Below, piece by piece: positions 24,450 to 33,899 of a stretch of 64,000 nt of DNA. The notes beneath the pieces are model-generated. The model was given only the letters and a program-made list of their open reading frames with translations. It did no database searches and had not been told where the DNA came from. Source of the DNA: Polyangiaceae bacterium (GTDB taxonomy: Bacteria > Myxococcota_A > Polyangia > Polyangiales > Polyangiaceae); the NCBI GenBank assembly GCA_013361525.1, contig JABFXY010000025.1, positions 124,001 through 188,000 of the forward strand. Reading direction: 5' to 3'. How positions within the stretch are numbered: the stretch's first letter is position 1; every line of letters begins with the position of its first letter. The translations under genes were made by a program, and so were the position numbers.

Positions 24450-27400
24450 ATGATCGAGTCACGCACGCACGCCGCTGCGGTTCTGCCGGCGCGAGCCAAC
24501 GACCTCGTGCTTTGGCTCGGCGACTACGACGTGGGCGAGACGCTCCACGAGGGTCGCGACGTGCTCGTCGTTCGTGCGAGACACCGCAGCTCCGGGGAGC
24601 ACGTCATCATCAAGCTTCCCCGCTCGGAGAGCCCGACCGCTCGCACGATCGGTCGAATGATGCACGAGTACCGAATCCTCACGAAGCTGAGCGCGGTCGC
24701 GGGTGTGCCGAAGGCGAGGACGCTCGAGCACCACGGCGGGACTGCCGCCCTCGTCTTGTACGACCTGGGTTTACGGCCCCTCAGCGCGGTGTTGGGCGAG
24801 CGCGGTCGCCTGCCGATCGACGCAGCACTTCATATTGCTCTGTGCCTCTGTCAGGTGCTCGAGGGCGTTCATCTTGCGGGGGTCGTCCACAAAGACATCA
24901 AACCCCACAACATCCTCGTGGACGACGGGTGCACGCAGGTCGTCCTCGCCGACTTCGGCATTGCTTCGGAGCTCGAGCACGACGCGGCCCCGGCCATCAT
25001 CCCCGAGTCACTCGAGGGCACGCTCGCGTATATCTCCCCCGAGCAGACGGGCCGCACCGCGCGTGCAGTCGATTGCCGAACCGATCTGTATTCGCTCGGT
25101 GTGGTGCTGTTCGAGATGCTCGCCGGCCGTCGCCCGTTCGAGGCCGAAGATCCGCTCGCGCTGGTGTATGCACACTTGGCAACGCCGGCCCCCGCAGTGG
25201 CCGAAGCCGCGCCGGGGTTGCCGCGGGTCGTGTCCGCGATCGTCGCGAAGCTTCTGAGCAAGGAGCTCGAGTGGCGCTATCAGACGGCACACGGCGCCGC
25301 CAAGGATCTCGAGCGGGCTCTGTCGGAGTGGATCGACCACGGCACCGTCGAAGCATTCGAGCTCGGGACGAGGGATTTCTCCCCGGTCCTTCAGATTCCG
25401 GACATTCTCGTCGGGCGCGACAACGAATGCAGAGAGCTGAACCGCGCATTCGAACGGACCGCTCGAGGCGCGGTCGAGCTGTTGCTCGTCGGGGGGCCGT
25501 CCGGTGTCGGCAAGACGGCGCTCGTCCGTTCGGTGTATCGCCATATCGCGAAGGCCGGGCGTGGATCGCTCTTGTCCGGCAAGTACGATCGGCTGCGACG
25601 AGCGGTGCCTTATACTGCAATCGCTCAGGCCTTCTCCTGTCTCGTGAACAATGTCGCCGCCAGCCCCAAAGCGGTGTTCGAGCGGTGGAGGCTCCAGTTC
25701 GACGAGGCCCTCGGCAAGAACGCGCGCATCATCGCCGACTTGATACCCGCGCTCGAGTGGCTCATGGGCCCGCTTCCGCCGGTGCCGGCGGTGCCGACGG
25801 AGATGGCCTACAACCGGCTCAAGCTCAGCTTCATCTCCTTCGTTCGAGCCGTCACCGACATGTCTCCACCCCTCGTATTGTTCCTCGACGACATGCAGTG
25901 GGTGGACCCGGCGTCGATCGAGCTGCTCCGCTTTCTCCTGACGGACGTCGCTCGAAAACACCTGCTCGTGATTGCGGCCTACCGGGACAACGAAGTGACC
26001 GCCGAGCACCCGCTTCGAGGGCTCATCGACGCCGCTACCGAGGCCGGGGTCTCGACCCCGAACGTCTCCGTTCAGCCGCTTTCGGCCGCATCCGTCGAGG
26101 CGTGGCTCGCCTTGACGCTCTCGGCCGAGCCGGACCGTGTGTCCGTGCTCGCCGAGTCGCTGTATCGAAAGACGCGCGGTAATCCCTTTTACCTGGGTCA
26201 GCTGGTCATGGAGCTTCACCGCCAGAAGCGCCTGACGCGCAACGCCGAGGATGGCACCTGGCAATGGGACCCCGGAGTCGTCGAGGTCGCGGATGCCAGC
26301 GCCAACATCACCGAGTTGATGCGAAAGAAGGTGGCGACCCTTCCTTCGTCGACACGGGAACTCCTCGGGCAGGCCGCCTGTGCCGGACACAGCTTTTCGA
26401 TCGGGGAGCTCGCCATCCTCTCCGGCATGACGCGTGACGAGGTCGCGACGCAGCTGTGGCCTGCGCTCGTCGCCGAGCTCCTCGTCCCTTCGGATAGCCA
26501 ATACGGCGAAACGCGCACGCTCGTGGACCCGCGCGGGACCCGCGAGCTCGAGGCTCGTTATCGGTTTCTTCACGATCGCGTCCAAGAGGCGTTTTACGAG
26601 GAAGTCGCCCCGGAGCAGCGCGCGAGGACACATCTATCCATCGGTCGAAGGCTCCAAAACGCTTTCGAGCTCGAGGGCGGTGCCCCGGAGAAGCTCTTGG
26701 AGCTCGTTCGACAGTTGAACCTCGGCGCCCCCGCGCTCGAAGGCACCGAGGAGCGCGACCAGCTCGCGATGTTGAACCTTCGGGCGGCTCGTGTCGCGAA
26801 ACAGAATGGCTCGTACAAGCTGCAAGCCTCGCTCGTAGAACAAGGGCAGCGCCTTCTCGGGGAACGCGCGTGGACCGCCGAACCGGACCTATCCGCCGAT
26901 CTCGCGCTCGAACGGCTCGAGGCAGACTACATGTTACGCCGGTGGGACGATATCCAGCGCGGATCTCGCTCGCTCCTCGCGCGGCCGCTCCGCCCCTCGG
27001 CGCGGCTCGCAGCGGAAGAGGTTCGCGTTCGCGCGTGCCTCGGATCCGGCCGATACAACGACGGTGCGAGGTTCGGTGTCGCGGCGCTGCGCGAGCGGGG
27101 AATCGTGTATCCCGATACCGACGACGAGCGAATTGCGAGCACCCTCGAGCTCTTCGTCGAATGTGATCGCTGGCTCGACGAGCATCCCGACGCCTTCAAC
27201 CAAATGCCCTCCGACGACAGCCCCGAGCTCGCGATTTCAGACGCGCTCGAAGCCGAATTGGCATCCTGTGCCGCGATTGGTGGCCAGGCGCCGGTAGGGT
27301 CCATCGCAGTGGTGCGGAACGTCAAGCGCATGATGAGGCGCGGGACGCTCTCCAAGGTCAGTCCGTTCATCCTCGCCGCGCTGGCGCACGTCCGCTCCAG

Positions 27401-30152
27401 CTACCTTCGCGAGTACGGAGGTGGTGTCCGGTGGGCCAGGGCCGCGGAGGACGTCGCGTCGCGCCTGGGGTCACACTATTTGGCAGAGTGCGCCAGCATC
27501 CGAGGCATGTATACAGCCTACGAAGCGCCGGTCAAGCAAGCCCGCGTCCACTACCGAGCCGCAGTCCGAGCGGCGCTCGCGTCGGGCTCGTTCCAAGGGG
27601 TGAGCTGGGGCTTGGCATTCGAGCTCTACTTCGTCGACCTCTGGTCGGGGCAGCCACTCGACGAGGTGGCGGAGCGCGAAGCGAACCGGCGCGAGGTCAT
27701 GTTGCGAGCGGGCGATGCGTTTGGGATGCATCATTTCAAGCTGGCCGGGTCAGTCATCGAATTCCTACGTTCGCCCGACAACGCCGAACCTGACCCCAAT
27801 TCCGACTGGCTGGCGGCGGGGTCCCGCTACTTTCTATCCATCGGCGACAGCATCGTTACCGAGCAGGCGCGAATTCAGGAGGCGCAGCTCTGCCTTGCGT
27901 TCGGGATGTACGAGCGCGCGCTCGAGCGCGCCGAAGAAGCCGAGCGCTTCCGGCCCGCGATCTACGGTCCGCCGCCCGCCACGGACATCCCCTTGTGGCG
28001 TGGATTGTCGGCTGCGAAATGCTGGAGCACCGAGCAGCCGGTGCGGAGGCGAGAGTCGCTCGTCGCAATCGTCGACGATGCCATTGGGCTCTTTCGATAT
28101 TTCACCGGTCGCTGCGCCGAGAACTTCGGCATGAAGCTTCGGCTCCTCGAGGCCGAGCGCCAGCGGATCGACGGGCGCACCGACGACGCCCTGCTCTCCT
28201 ACGACGATGCAATCGACCAGGCGAGGCAGCAGGGCTTTTTGCATATCGAAGGACTGTGCGCGCGGTTCTGCGCGGACTTTCATCTGGCGGCCGGACGAAA
28301 CCGGCTCGCTGGAGAATATCTTCGACACGCCTGCGATGCATACGGACGTTGGGGCGCAAGGGCGCTGATTGGGCACCTGCGGATTGCGTATCCGAACATC
28401 CTCGGATCCGCGGCGTCGCTGACACCGCGGATCCCATTTCGTGCGGCCGACGCCGGCATCACCGCGAGCGCAACCGAAAGTGATGAAGGGGCGAGCGGCG
28501 CCGCTCTGGACGTCGATACCTTCGTACGCGCCGCGCAGACGCTCGCGGGCGAGTTGGATCCCGGCCGCGTGCTCGTCCGTCTCATGCACCTCGTCGAGGA
28601 AAACGCCGGCGCAGAGCGAGCGGTTCTCCTCGTTCGCGAGCAAGAACGCCTGGACGTGGTCGCTCGGCTTACCGGCACCGAAGTGACGAGCCTGACCGAG
28701 CCATTGTCGGCCGCGCACCCGGTCGCGCATTCGGTGGTGCAGTTCGTTCTCAGGTCACAAGAGCCGGTGCTCCTGCGCGACGCGCGCGCCGACAGCCGCT
28801 TTGCCGATGACGGTCATGTCGAGACCACGGCGGTTCGCTCGATCCTCGCCGTCCCGCTCGTCCACCAATCGCGCACGAGCGGCGTCTTGTACCTCGAGCA
28901 CGACACGCCGCACGCGTTCCCCGAAGCGCGTGTCACATTGGTCACCGCGATTGCCGGGCAAGCCGCGATCGCGCTCGAGCACGCGAAGCTTCACGCGGGG
29001 TTGGCGGCGCGGACGGAGCAGCTCGACAAGGAAGTAAGGGAGCGGCGGCACGCCGAGATGGAGGAGCGCGCGAGCCACGCTCGCCTCCGTGCCGTCCTCG
29101 ACAATATGGTCGACGCGGTGTTCGCGTGTGATCGCGCCGGAACCATCAAGCTCGTCAATCGGGCTGCGATGACCCTCATGGGTGTTCGCCGTGAAGAAGA
29201 CGCGATGGCTTCCTCGTACGAAGTGGCGCAGCTGCTCCACGTCCGTCATGTCGACGGCCGCCCGTTCACGGCCGGCGATTTGCCGCTCGAACGCGCGCTC
29301 ACCTATGGTGAGACGAGCTCGGGCGTGGAGGTCGTCGGTCGCGACGCGTGCGGCGAGCGCGACAAGTTCCTGCGCGTCAGCACGGCGCCGATTCGCGACG
29401 ACGAGGGCCCGGTGATGGGCGCTGTCGCCGTCGTCTCGGACATCACGGAATCGGTGGAGCTGGAGCGCCTGAAGGATCAATTCATTCGCGTCGCCGCCCA
29501 CGAGCTCAAGACGCCGGTGGCGATCGTCAAGGGCTACGGCGAGCTGCTCGGTCGCGCGGTTTCCGCTCTACCGGAGGAGCAGCGTCGGATGGTCGAAGCC
29601 ATGAGCCGCGGCGCCGACCGCATTCATCATGTCGTCGACGACTTGTTGTATTTGTCTCAGCTCCAACTCGGCAAGTTGCCATTGGTTCCGGAGCCGATCG
29701 ACCTCGTCGAGCTGGTACGAGAGGCGGCGCTGCGCGCGGAGCCTCGCGAGCCGCGCCGCGTTCGCCTGCGCTCCTCCGTCGACGCCCTCTCGATGCACGC
29801 TGATCGTGAGCTCCTCCAGCGGGCGATATTTGCCCTTATCGACAATGCGCTCCGATATTCGCCGAAAGGTGGCGACGTCGAGATCGAGATTCGGCGGCGC
29901 GACGGGCGCACCGTCCTTCTGTCGATTCGCGACCGTGGTGTCGGCATCCCGCAAGACCGACAATCCCGAATCTTCGCCCCGTTCTTTCGTGCTCACACCG
30001 ACACCCAGCACGATTTCGGTGGAATGGGGGTCGGGTTGCACATCGCGCGGGCCGTGGTGGTCCGGCATGGTGGAGACATCTGGTTCGAAAGCAAGGAGGG
30101 CGTCGGCACCACCTTCTACGTAACGCTGCCGGAGGTGGAAGAAGAGCGCTGA
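24450..30152 (+). CDS. Giant hybrid signalling protein: Ser/Thr kinase-AAA ATPase-GAF-PAS-histidine kinase
   Basis: The domain order over 1900 residues is clear. A Ser/Thr protein kinase (about 24-295) has Lys55 ('VIIK'), catalytic 'HKDIKPHN' (147-154), 'DFG' (168-170) and 'YISPEQ'. A predicted AAA_16/STAND ATPase follows with P-loop 'GGPSGVGKT' (348-356) and Walker B 'LVLFLDDMQW'. A long helical TPR-like region comes next (about 740-1340). GAF is near 1355-1520, PAS near 1545-1670, and HisKA has His1684 in 'AAHELKTPV'. HATPase_c has 'DNALRYSPKGG', 'DRGVGIP' and 'GGMGVGLHIA'. It likely integrates ligand, nucleotide and phosphorylation signals in the cytoplasm. A CheY-like regulator is encoded convergently just downstream. 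Confidence 0.95.
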   Translation: MIESRTHAAAVLPARANDLVLWLGDYDVGETLHEGRDVLVVRARHRSSGEHVIIKLPRSESPTARTIGRMMHEYRILTKLSAVAGVPKARTLEHHGGTAALVLYDLGLRPLSAVLGERGRLPIDAALHIALCLCQVLEGVHLAGVVHKDIKPHNILVDDGCTQVVLADFGIASELEHDAAPAIIPESLEGTLAYISPEQTGRTARAVDCRTDLYSLGVVLFEMLAGRRPFEAEDPLALVYAHLATPAPAVAEAAPGLPRVVSAIVAKLLSKELEWRYQTAHGAAKDLERALSEWIDHGTVEAFELGTRDFSPVLQIPDILVGRDNECRELNRAFERTARGAVELLLVGGPSGVGKTALVRSVYRHIAKAGRGSLLSGKYDRLRRAVPYTAIAQAFSCLVNNVAASPKAVFERWRLQFDEALGKNARIIADLIPALEWLMGPLPPVPAVPTEMAYNRLKLSFISFVRAVTDMSPPLVLFLDDMQWVDPASIELLRFLLTDVARKHLLVIAAYRDNEVTAEHPLRGLIDAATEAGVSTPNVSVQPLSAASVEAWLALTLSAEPDRVSVLAESLYRKTRGNPFYLGQLVMELHRQKRLTRNAEDGTWQWDPGVVEVADASANITELMRKKVATLPSSTRELLGQAACAGHSFSIGELAILSGMTRDEVATQLWPALVAELLVPSDSQYGETRTLVDPRGTRELEARYRFLHDRVQEAFYEEVAPEQRARTHLSIGRRLQNAFELEGGAPEKLLELVRQLNLGAPALEGTEERDQLAMLNLRAARVAKQNGSYKLQASLVEQGQRLLGERAWTAEPDLSADLALERLEADYMLRRWDDIQRGSRSLLARPLRPSARLAAEEVRVRACLGSGRYNDGARFGVAALRERGIVYPDTDDERIASTLELFVECDRWLDEHPDAFNQMPSDDSPELAISDALEAELASCAAIGGQAPVGSIAVVRNVKRMMRRGTLSKVSPFILAALAHVRSSYLREYGGGVRWARAAEDVASRLGSHYLAECASIRGMYTAYEAPVKQARVHYRAAVRAALASGSFQGVSWGLAFELYFVDLWSGQPLDEVAEREANRREVMLRAGDAFGMHHFKLAGSVIEFLRSPDNAEPDPNSDWLAAGSRYFLSIGDSIVTEQARIQEAQLCLAFGMYERALERAEEAERFRPAIYGPPPATDIPLWRGLSAAKCWSTEQPVRRRESLVAIVDDAIGLFRYFTGRCAENFGMKLRLLEAERQRIDGRTDDALLSYDDAIDQARQQGFLHIEGLCARFCADFHLAAGRNRLAGEYLRHACDAYGRWGARALIGHLRIAYPNILGSAASLTPRIPFRAADAGITASATESDEGASGAALDVDTFVRAAQTLAGELDPGRVLVRLMHLVEENAGAERAVLLVREQERLDVVARLTGTEVTSLTEPLSAAHPVAHSVVQFVLRSQEPVLLRDARADSRFADDGHVETTAVRSILAVPLVHQSRTSGVLYLEHDTPHAFPEARVTLVTAIAGQAAIALEHAKLHAGLAARTEQLDKEVRERRHAEMEERASHARLRAVLDNMVDAVFACDRAGTIKLVNRAAMTLMGVRREEDAMASSYEVAQLLHVRHVDGRPFTAGDLPLERALTYGETSSGVEVVGRDACGERDKFLRVSTAPIRDDEGPVMGAVAVVSDITESVELERLKDQFIRVAAHELKTPVAIVKGYGELLGRAVSALPEEQRRMVEAMSRGADRIHHVVDDLLYLSQLQLGKLPLVPEPIDLVELVREAALRAEPREPRRVRLRSSVDALSMHADRELLQRAIFALIDNALRYSPKGGDVEIEIRRRDGRTVLLSIRDRGVGIPQDRQSRIFAPFFRAHTDTQHDFGGMGVGLHIARAVVVRHGGDIWFESKEGVGTTFYVTLPEVEEER

Positions 30153-30234
30153 GAGCCTCGTGGGGCAGGCCACGTCGAGCAAAGCGAGACCGGCCGGGGC
30201 GGCTCCCACGAGGCTCGATTCGCCGAAGGCGAAT
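30153..30234. terminator. Two inverted repeats between convergent genes (bidirectional terminator candidate)
   Basis: A perfect 12-base inverted repeat, GAGCCTCGTGGG (30153-30164) and CCCACGAGGCTC (30205-30216), begins at the kinase stop codon with a 40-base loop. A tight hairpin follows: ATTCGCC-GAA-GGCGAAT (30218-30234). The region lies between the convergent kinase and response-regulator genes. No U-run is obvious, so intrinsic termination is not certain. Confidence 0.5.
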
Positions 30235-30262
30235 GCGGAAAAGAAGAGCGCCCGACGTCGCG

Positions 30263-30649
30263 TCAGCGGCGAGCGAAACCGCGCACCTTCTCCACGAGCT
30301 GATCGGGGCTGAAGGGTTTTGCGATGTACCCGGCCGCGCCGATCTGTTGCGCTCGCGACGCCACGTGCTCCGCCGCGCTCATGACGATGATCGGAGCTCG
30401 TCTTGCGCAGTCCGTGAACTCTGACCCATATTGGGCCGCGAACTCCCAACCGGTCATGACGGGCATCTTCATGTCGAGCAAGATCAGACTGGGCATGCGG
30501 GAGCGGACCGACGCGAGCGCCTCGAGACCGTTTTGCGCCTGCTGCACGACGAAGGCCGCGCTCGCGAGGACCGCGAGGACGAGCTCGCGCAAATCAGTGT
30601 CGTCCTCGACGACGAGAATCGTGAGGGCGCTCGGCTCCGCCGCGTTCAT
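30263..30649 (-). CDS. Single-domain response regulator (CheY-like receiver)
   Basis: This 128-residue protein is a receiver domain and nothing else. It shows the acidic pair 'VVEDDTDLRE', phospho-acceptor Asp in 'LILLDMKMPVMTG', the Thr/Ser switch in 'IIVMSAAEH', and the conserved Lys in 'AAGYIAKPFSPDQL'. Phosphorylation would change its contacts with a partner; it has no output domain. The convergent hybrid histidine kinase is the obvious candidate phosphodonor, since that kinase lacks a receiver of its own. The ATG at 30649 has a GGGGAAG-like site. Confidence 0.92.
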   Translation of the reverse strand: MNAAEPSALTILVVEDDTDLRELVLAVLASAAFVVQQAQNGLEALASVRSRMPSLILLDMKMPVMTGWEFAAQYGSEFTDCARRAPIIVMSAAEHVASRAQQIGAAGYIAKPFSPDQLVEKVRGFARR

Positions 30650-30723
30650 TGCGCACTTCCCCGAAGGAGGCTCGGGCTACCGGCCGTTCGCGAAGTGTCG
30701 CAGCTGGTCACAGCGGGCCTCCC

Positions 30724-31668
30724 TCATTCGAGCACGCTCGAACGTGAGAGCTGCGAAAACCGAGCCACCGCCCCAGGTTTCGGCGGCTCGGGCCGGCGTC
30801 GCCTGTCGTCGCCCGCCCATGCCTCGCTGGCGGGCCGGAGCACCGGAGAGCATTGACGTGCTGCCGCGACCAGCTCCCCGCAGCTTCGCGCTCCGAATCT
30901 GCGCCGGAGCTCTTTCACGTAGCCGTGCGCGGTGTGGATCGAGATTCCGAGGTCCGAAGCCACCTCTTTTTCGCTCAGGCCGTCCGTCAAACGCGTGAGC
31001 GTCTCGCGAAGCCGGGGCGACAGCGGAGGCCCGTCGGTATCGAGCCACGACATGTCCCGCTCCACCTGCCGGTGAAGCACCGATACGATCGATCGCTCTC
31101 GGGCTCCGAAGAATGGCTCTTCTCGCGGCCGAAACAGAACGATCAGCGACGCGATATCTCGGCGGGGGATTCTCGACAACGAGACGAGGAAGTCGCCGCA
31201 TCCGTGCTCGCGATAGGGCCCCTCGTGGAGCATCGAGCTTTGCCACGTCTCTGCGGCCACCAGGTCCGCTCGCACGAGCGTGAACGACGTTTCCCAGCGC
31301 TCGGCGAGGCTCGCGAGCGTCGGATCCGAGAAGCCGCGCCAGAGGAGCTCTTCGTAGAACGCGCCGCGGTGTCGCGTGTCGATGCCACGATCGACGATTT
31401 GAACCGGGACCAATCCCGAGAGCCAGGCCTTCGGCACGATCGATCCGCGCCCTCGCGCGAGCTCCATCACCGTGACCTTGGAGGCGGCGCAGACCTCACC
31501 CAGCGCGGCTGCCAGCGAACGACGCCAAGCGTCCGACCGCGTTCCCTGCTCGCGGAGCCTCCGGCAAATCTCGAAGAGCATGCTTACTTCGTCGATGCCG
31601 AGCCGCACCTCGTCACCCGAGGCCGCGATTGATTCGTTGTCTGTGCGTTCGATATTGCCTTGTTGCAC
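30724..31668 (-). CDS. LuxR-type helix-turn-helix transcriptional regulator
   Basis: The protein has 314 residues. Residues about 25-215 form an unassigned sensory-like region without motifs I can name. The C-terminal part has a LuxR/FixJ helix-turn-helix: 'LSPRLRETLTRLTDGLSEKEVASDLGISIHTAHGYVKELRRRFGARSCGELVAAA', followed by a basic, Pro-rich tail. It starts at a GTG preceded by GAGGGGAC. It is divergent from the FHA-AAA+ regulator across a 234-base region containing a perfect 12-base palindrome, which may be its binding site. Confidence 0.88.
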   Translation of the reverse strand: MQQGNIERTDNESIAASGDEVRLGIDEVSMLFEICRRLREQGTRSDAWRRSLAAALGEVCAASKVTVMELARGRGSIVPKAWLSGLVPVQIVDRGIDTRHRGAFYEELLWRGFSDPTLASLAERWETSFTLVRADLVAAETWQSSMLHEGPYREHGCGDFLVSLSRIPRRDIASLIVLFRPREEPFFGARERSIVSVLHRQVERDMSWLDTDGPPLSPRLRETLTRLTDGLSEKEVASDLGISIHTAHGYVKELRRRFGARSCGELVAAARQCSPVLRPASEAWAGDDRRRRPEPPKPGAVARFSQLSRSSVLE

Positions 31669-31780
31669 GTCCCCTCACTCCCGAAGACGGGGGCCCTATC
31701 GCAACGGCCATGCCTCGTTGGGGCGGTCCCGGCGTGGACGCCGCGCTGACGAAACGCGCTGAAATGGACGATTCGACGCC

Positions 31781-31850
31781 TGGCACGTGCCAGATCGTGT
31801 GTCTGCGTGATCGGCCGGCGGACGTCCGAATGCGGACGAAATGGCGGACG
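31781..31850. promoter_or_regulatory. Palindrome TGGCACGTGCCA and three GCGGACG direct repeats in a divergent regulator interval
   Basis: The interval between the LuxR-type gene (minus) and the FHA-AAA+ gene (plus) contains a perfect 12-base palindrome (31781-31792). Three copies of GCGGACG follow at 31818-31824, 31832-31838 and 31844-31850, spaced 14 and 12 bases. Such arrays in a shared promoter region are plausible protein-binding sites, for instance for the LuxR-type protein. The rest of the 234-base interval shows nothing I can name. Confidence 0.4.
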
Positions 31851-31902
31851 TCGTGACTTGCTTCGATCTCGATCGGCGTCCAAGACTTCGTGCGGGGGAA
31901 CC

Positions 31903-33252
31903 TTGAACGTCTCCGATACGCTGGAAGATCACGACCCGACGACACTGCGGCGCGAGCGCCCCGAGCCGGGGCTCGTCCTCGTGTGGTCGGAGGACGAGGC
32001 CAAACACGTCCCGCTCGCGCTCGAGGGCGGGCGCATCGAGCTCACGCGCGAAAAGCTCCTCGCGGTAGGCCTGGATGACCGGCGGATTTCGCGCGTACAC
32101 GCGCTCGTCGAGCACGACGGCACCGGGTGGTCGATCGAAGATCTCGAGAGTCGCAATGGAACATGGCTCGACGGTGAACGGATTCGGCGGCGCGTGGGCA
32201 GCGCGCAGCCGCGGGTTCTACGATTGGGTCGAAGTCTATTCGCGTTCAGCTCGGACATCCGGCGTCCCGCGATTCCCTTGCTCGATCCGTCCTTGGGCGT
32301 CGTCGCCGGCCGTCCGCTCGCGGTCTGCTACGAGCGAATCATCCAGGCTGCGCGATATGGGGATTGCGTCGCGGTCACCGGCGAGAGCGGGACTGGTAAA
32401 GAGCTTGCCGCGCGGGTGTTTCACGCCTTCGGCCCACGCTCCGGGGGCCCGTTCGTCGCGATCAACTGCGCCGCCATCCCTCACGCGCTGGCGGAGAGCC
32501 TCTTGTTCGGTACGAAGAAAGGCGCCTACTCGGGGTCGACGACGGACACCGATGGGTACCTCGTGGCTGCGCATGGAGGGACGCTGTTTCTGGACGAGAT
32601 CGCCGAGCTCGATGCAGCGATCCAAGCGAAGCTTCTGCGCGCGCTCGAGACGCGGGAGGTTCTTCCCGTCGGAGCGTCACGCTATCGCTCGGTCGATATC
32701 CGGCTCTGCTCCGCGACGCACGAGAGCCTTCGGGGTGCCGTCGGTCGTGGGAAGTTTCGCAAAGACTTGTACTTTCGGATTGGCCGGCCCGAGATCGAGG
32801 TGCCCCCACTTCGCGACAGAGTCGAGGACATTCCTCTGTTGCTCGAGCGCGCGCGATTGCAGTCGGGCGCGCAGGCCCGAATTCACATCTCGTTCGTCGA
32901 GGCTTGTCTTCTCCGCCATTGGTCCGGGAACGTCCGAGAGCTCCTCGCCGAATCGAAGCGTGCGTTTCGCGAAGCCGCGCTCGAAGACGGCGATATGATC
33001 GGTGCGACGGCCCTCGACGATGAGAGCGGCACGCGAATCGAGGGGGGCGAGCGCCGCGACACCCAGCCCCCTCTTTCGAGATCGACCGAAGCGAAGCCGA
33101 CGGAAGATCAAATCCGAGCCGCGTTGGAGCGAGCCGGAAGCGTCGCGGGCGCGGCCAAGCTCTTGAACATCCACCGAACGCAGCTGCGTCGTTGGATTGC
33201 GAGTGCGGGCATCGATGCCGCCCCATACCGACGGGAGGTCGGCGCGGTCTGA
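31903..33252 (+). CDS. FHA-domain AAA+ (sigma-54 activator-like) transcriptional regulator
   Basis: From a TTG at 31903 (GGGGGA 3-8 bases upstream) the protein has 449 residues. A FHA domain occupies about 30-120 ('ISRVHALVEHDGTGWSIEDLESRNGTWLDGERI'), reading phospho-threonine. An AAA+ domain follows with Walker A 'TGESGTGKE', Walker B 'GGTLFLDEIAEL', 'FRKDLYFRI' and 'HWSGNVREL'. The Fis-type helix-turn-helix is 'AAKLLNIHRTQLRRWIA'. The sigma-54-contacting loop, normally GAFTGA, reads GAYSGS, so true sigma-54 dependence is uncertain. FHA-containing activators in myxobacteria are often coupled to Ser/Thr kinases, and one is encoded just upstream. Confidence 0.92.
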   Translation: MNVSDTLEDHDPTTLRRERPEPGLVLVWSEDEAKHVPLALEGGRIELTREKLLAVGLDDRRISRVHALVEHDGTGWSIEDLESRNGTWLDGERIRRRVGSAQPRVLRLGRSLFAFSSDIRRPAIPLLDPSLGVVAGRPLAVCYERIIQAARYGDCVAVTGESGTGKELAARVFHAFGPRSGGPFVAINCAAIPHALAESLLFGTKKGAYSGSTTDTDGYLVAAHGGTLFLDEIAELDAAIQAKLLRALETREVLPVGASRYRSVDIRLCSATHESLRGAVGRGKFRKDLYFRIGRPEIEVPPLRDRVEDIPLLLERARLQSGAQARIHISFVEACLLRHWSGNVRELLAESKRAFREAALEDGDMIGATALDDESGTRIEGGERRDTQPPLSRSTEAKPTEDQIRAALERAGSVAGAAKLLNIHRTQLRRWIASAGIDAAPYRREVGAV

Positions 33253-33280
33253 CCCGGAAAATCTGCTAGGGTCCCCCCCG

Positions 33281-33868
33281 ATGAGCGCAAGGTCCACCAA
33301 TGTTCCGCTTCGTTGTGCGTGCGGGGAGCTTCGCGGTGTCGCGCTCGACGTGACCTCGAAAGCGGGGACGCGCGTCCTTTGCTATTGCGACGATTGCCAA
33401 AAGTTCGCGACGTACCTCGGCCACCCCGGAGTCGTGGACCAATGGGGCGGCACCGACATCTTCCAAATGGCGCCTTCGCAGGTGCGGCTCGACCGCTCGC
33501 GAACGCTGCGCGCCGTTCGACTCACGGACAAGGGCCTCTTTCGGTGGCATTGCGCCGAATGCAAGACACCGGTGGGAAACATGGTGGGCCCGCGGGTCCC
33601 CTTCGTCGGCGTCGTTCACTCGGTGATGGACCACGAAGCGACGGGCCGGACACGCGACGAGCTCCTGGGGCCTGCCGCCCTCATTCAAACGAAGTTCGCG
33701 ATTGGCCAAGGCGCACCGAAAGACGCGGGCGTTTTGGGCGTGATCGCGCGCGCATCGGTCAACATGGCGGGCTGGTGGGTCCGCGGCGCCACGTCGCCGT
33801 CCGCATTCTTCGACGGCAAGACGCCGCGCGCACCGGTCGAGGTGTTGTCGTCGAAGCTCCCCGGTTGA
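33281..33868 (+). CDS. GFA/CENP-V-like zinc protein (DUF6151-type)
   Basis: This 195-residue protein has three cysteine clusters typical of GFA-fold zinc proteins: 'LRCACGELRG', 'VLCYCDDCQKFATYLGH' and 'RWHCAECKTPVGN'. The fold is shared with glutathione-dependent formaldehyde-activating enzymes, but most members have no proven activity. The C-terminal 80 residues are not typical GFA and point to the DUF6151 subfamily. The ATG at 33281 begins at the conserved part. The Nudix gene follows 31 bases downstream and the HD gene after that, so a three-gene operon is likely. Confidence 0.8.
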   Translation: MSARSTNVPLRCACGELRGVALDVTSKAGTRVLCYCDDCQKFATYLGHPGVVDQWGGTDIFQMAPSQVRLDRSRTLRAVRLTDKGLFRWHCAECKTPVGNMVGPRVPFVGVVHSVMDHEATGRTRDELLGPAALIQTKFAIGQGAPKDAGVLGVIARASVNMAGWWVRGATSPSAFFDGKTPRAPVEVLSSKLPG

Positions 33869-33899
33869 AACCCGGCACGACCCGATCCGGAGGTGGAAG

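Noticed and set aside
23624..26182. An 852-codon open frame on the plus strand across an RCC1 gene and the start of the hybrid kinase
   Set aside because: It is out of frame with the kinase and antisense to the RCC1 lipoprotein; the translation has no recognisable domain.
31781..31796. Sigma-54 promoter suggested by TGGCAC
   Set aside because: The GC expected at the -12 position is not at the right distance; the sequence is better explained as a palindrome.
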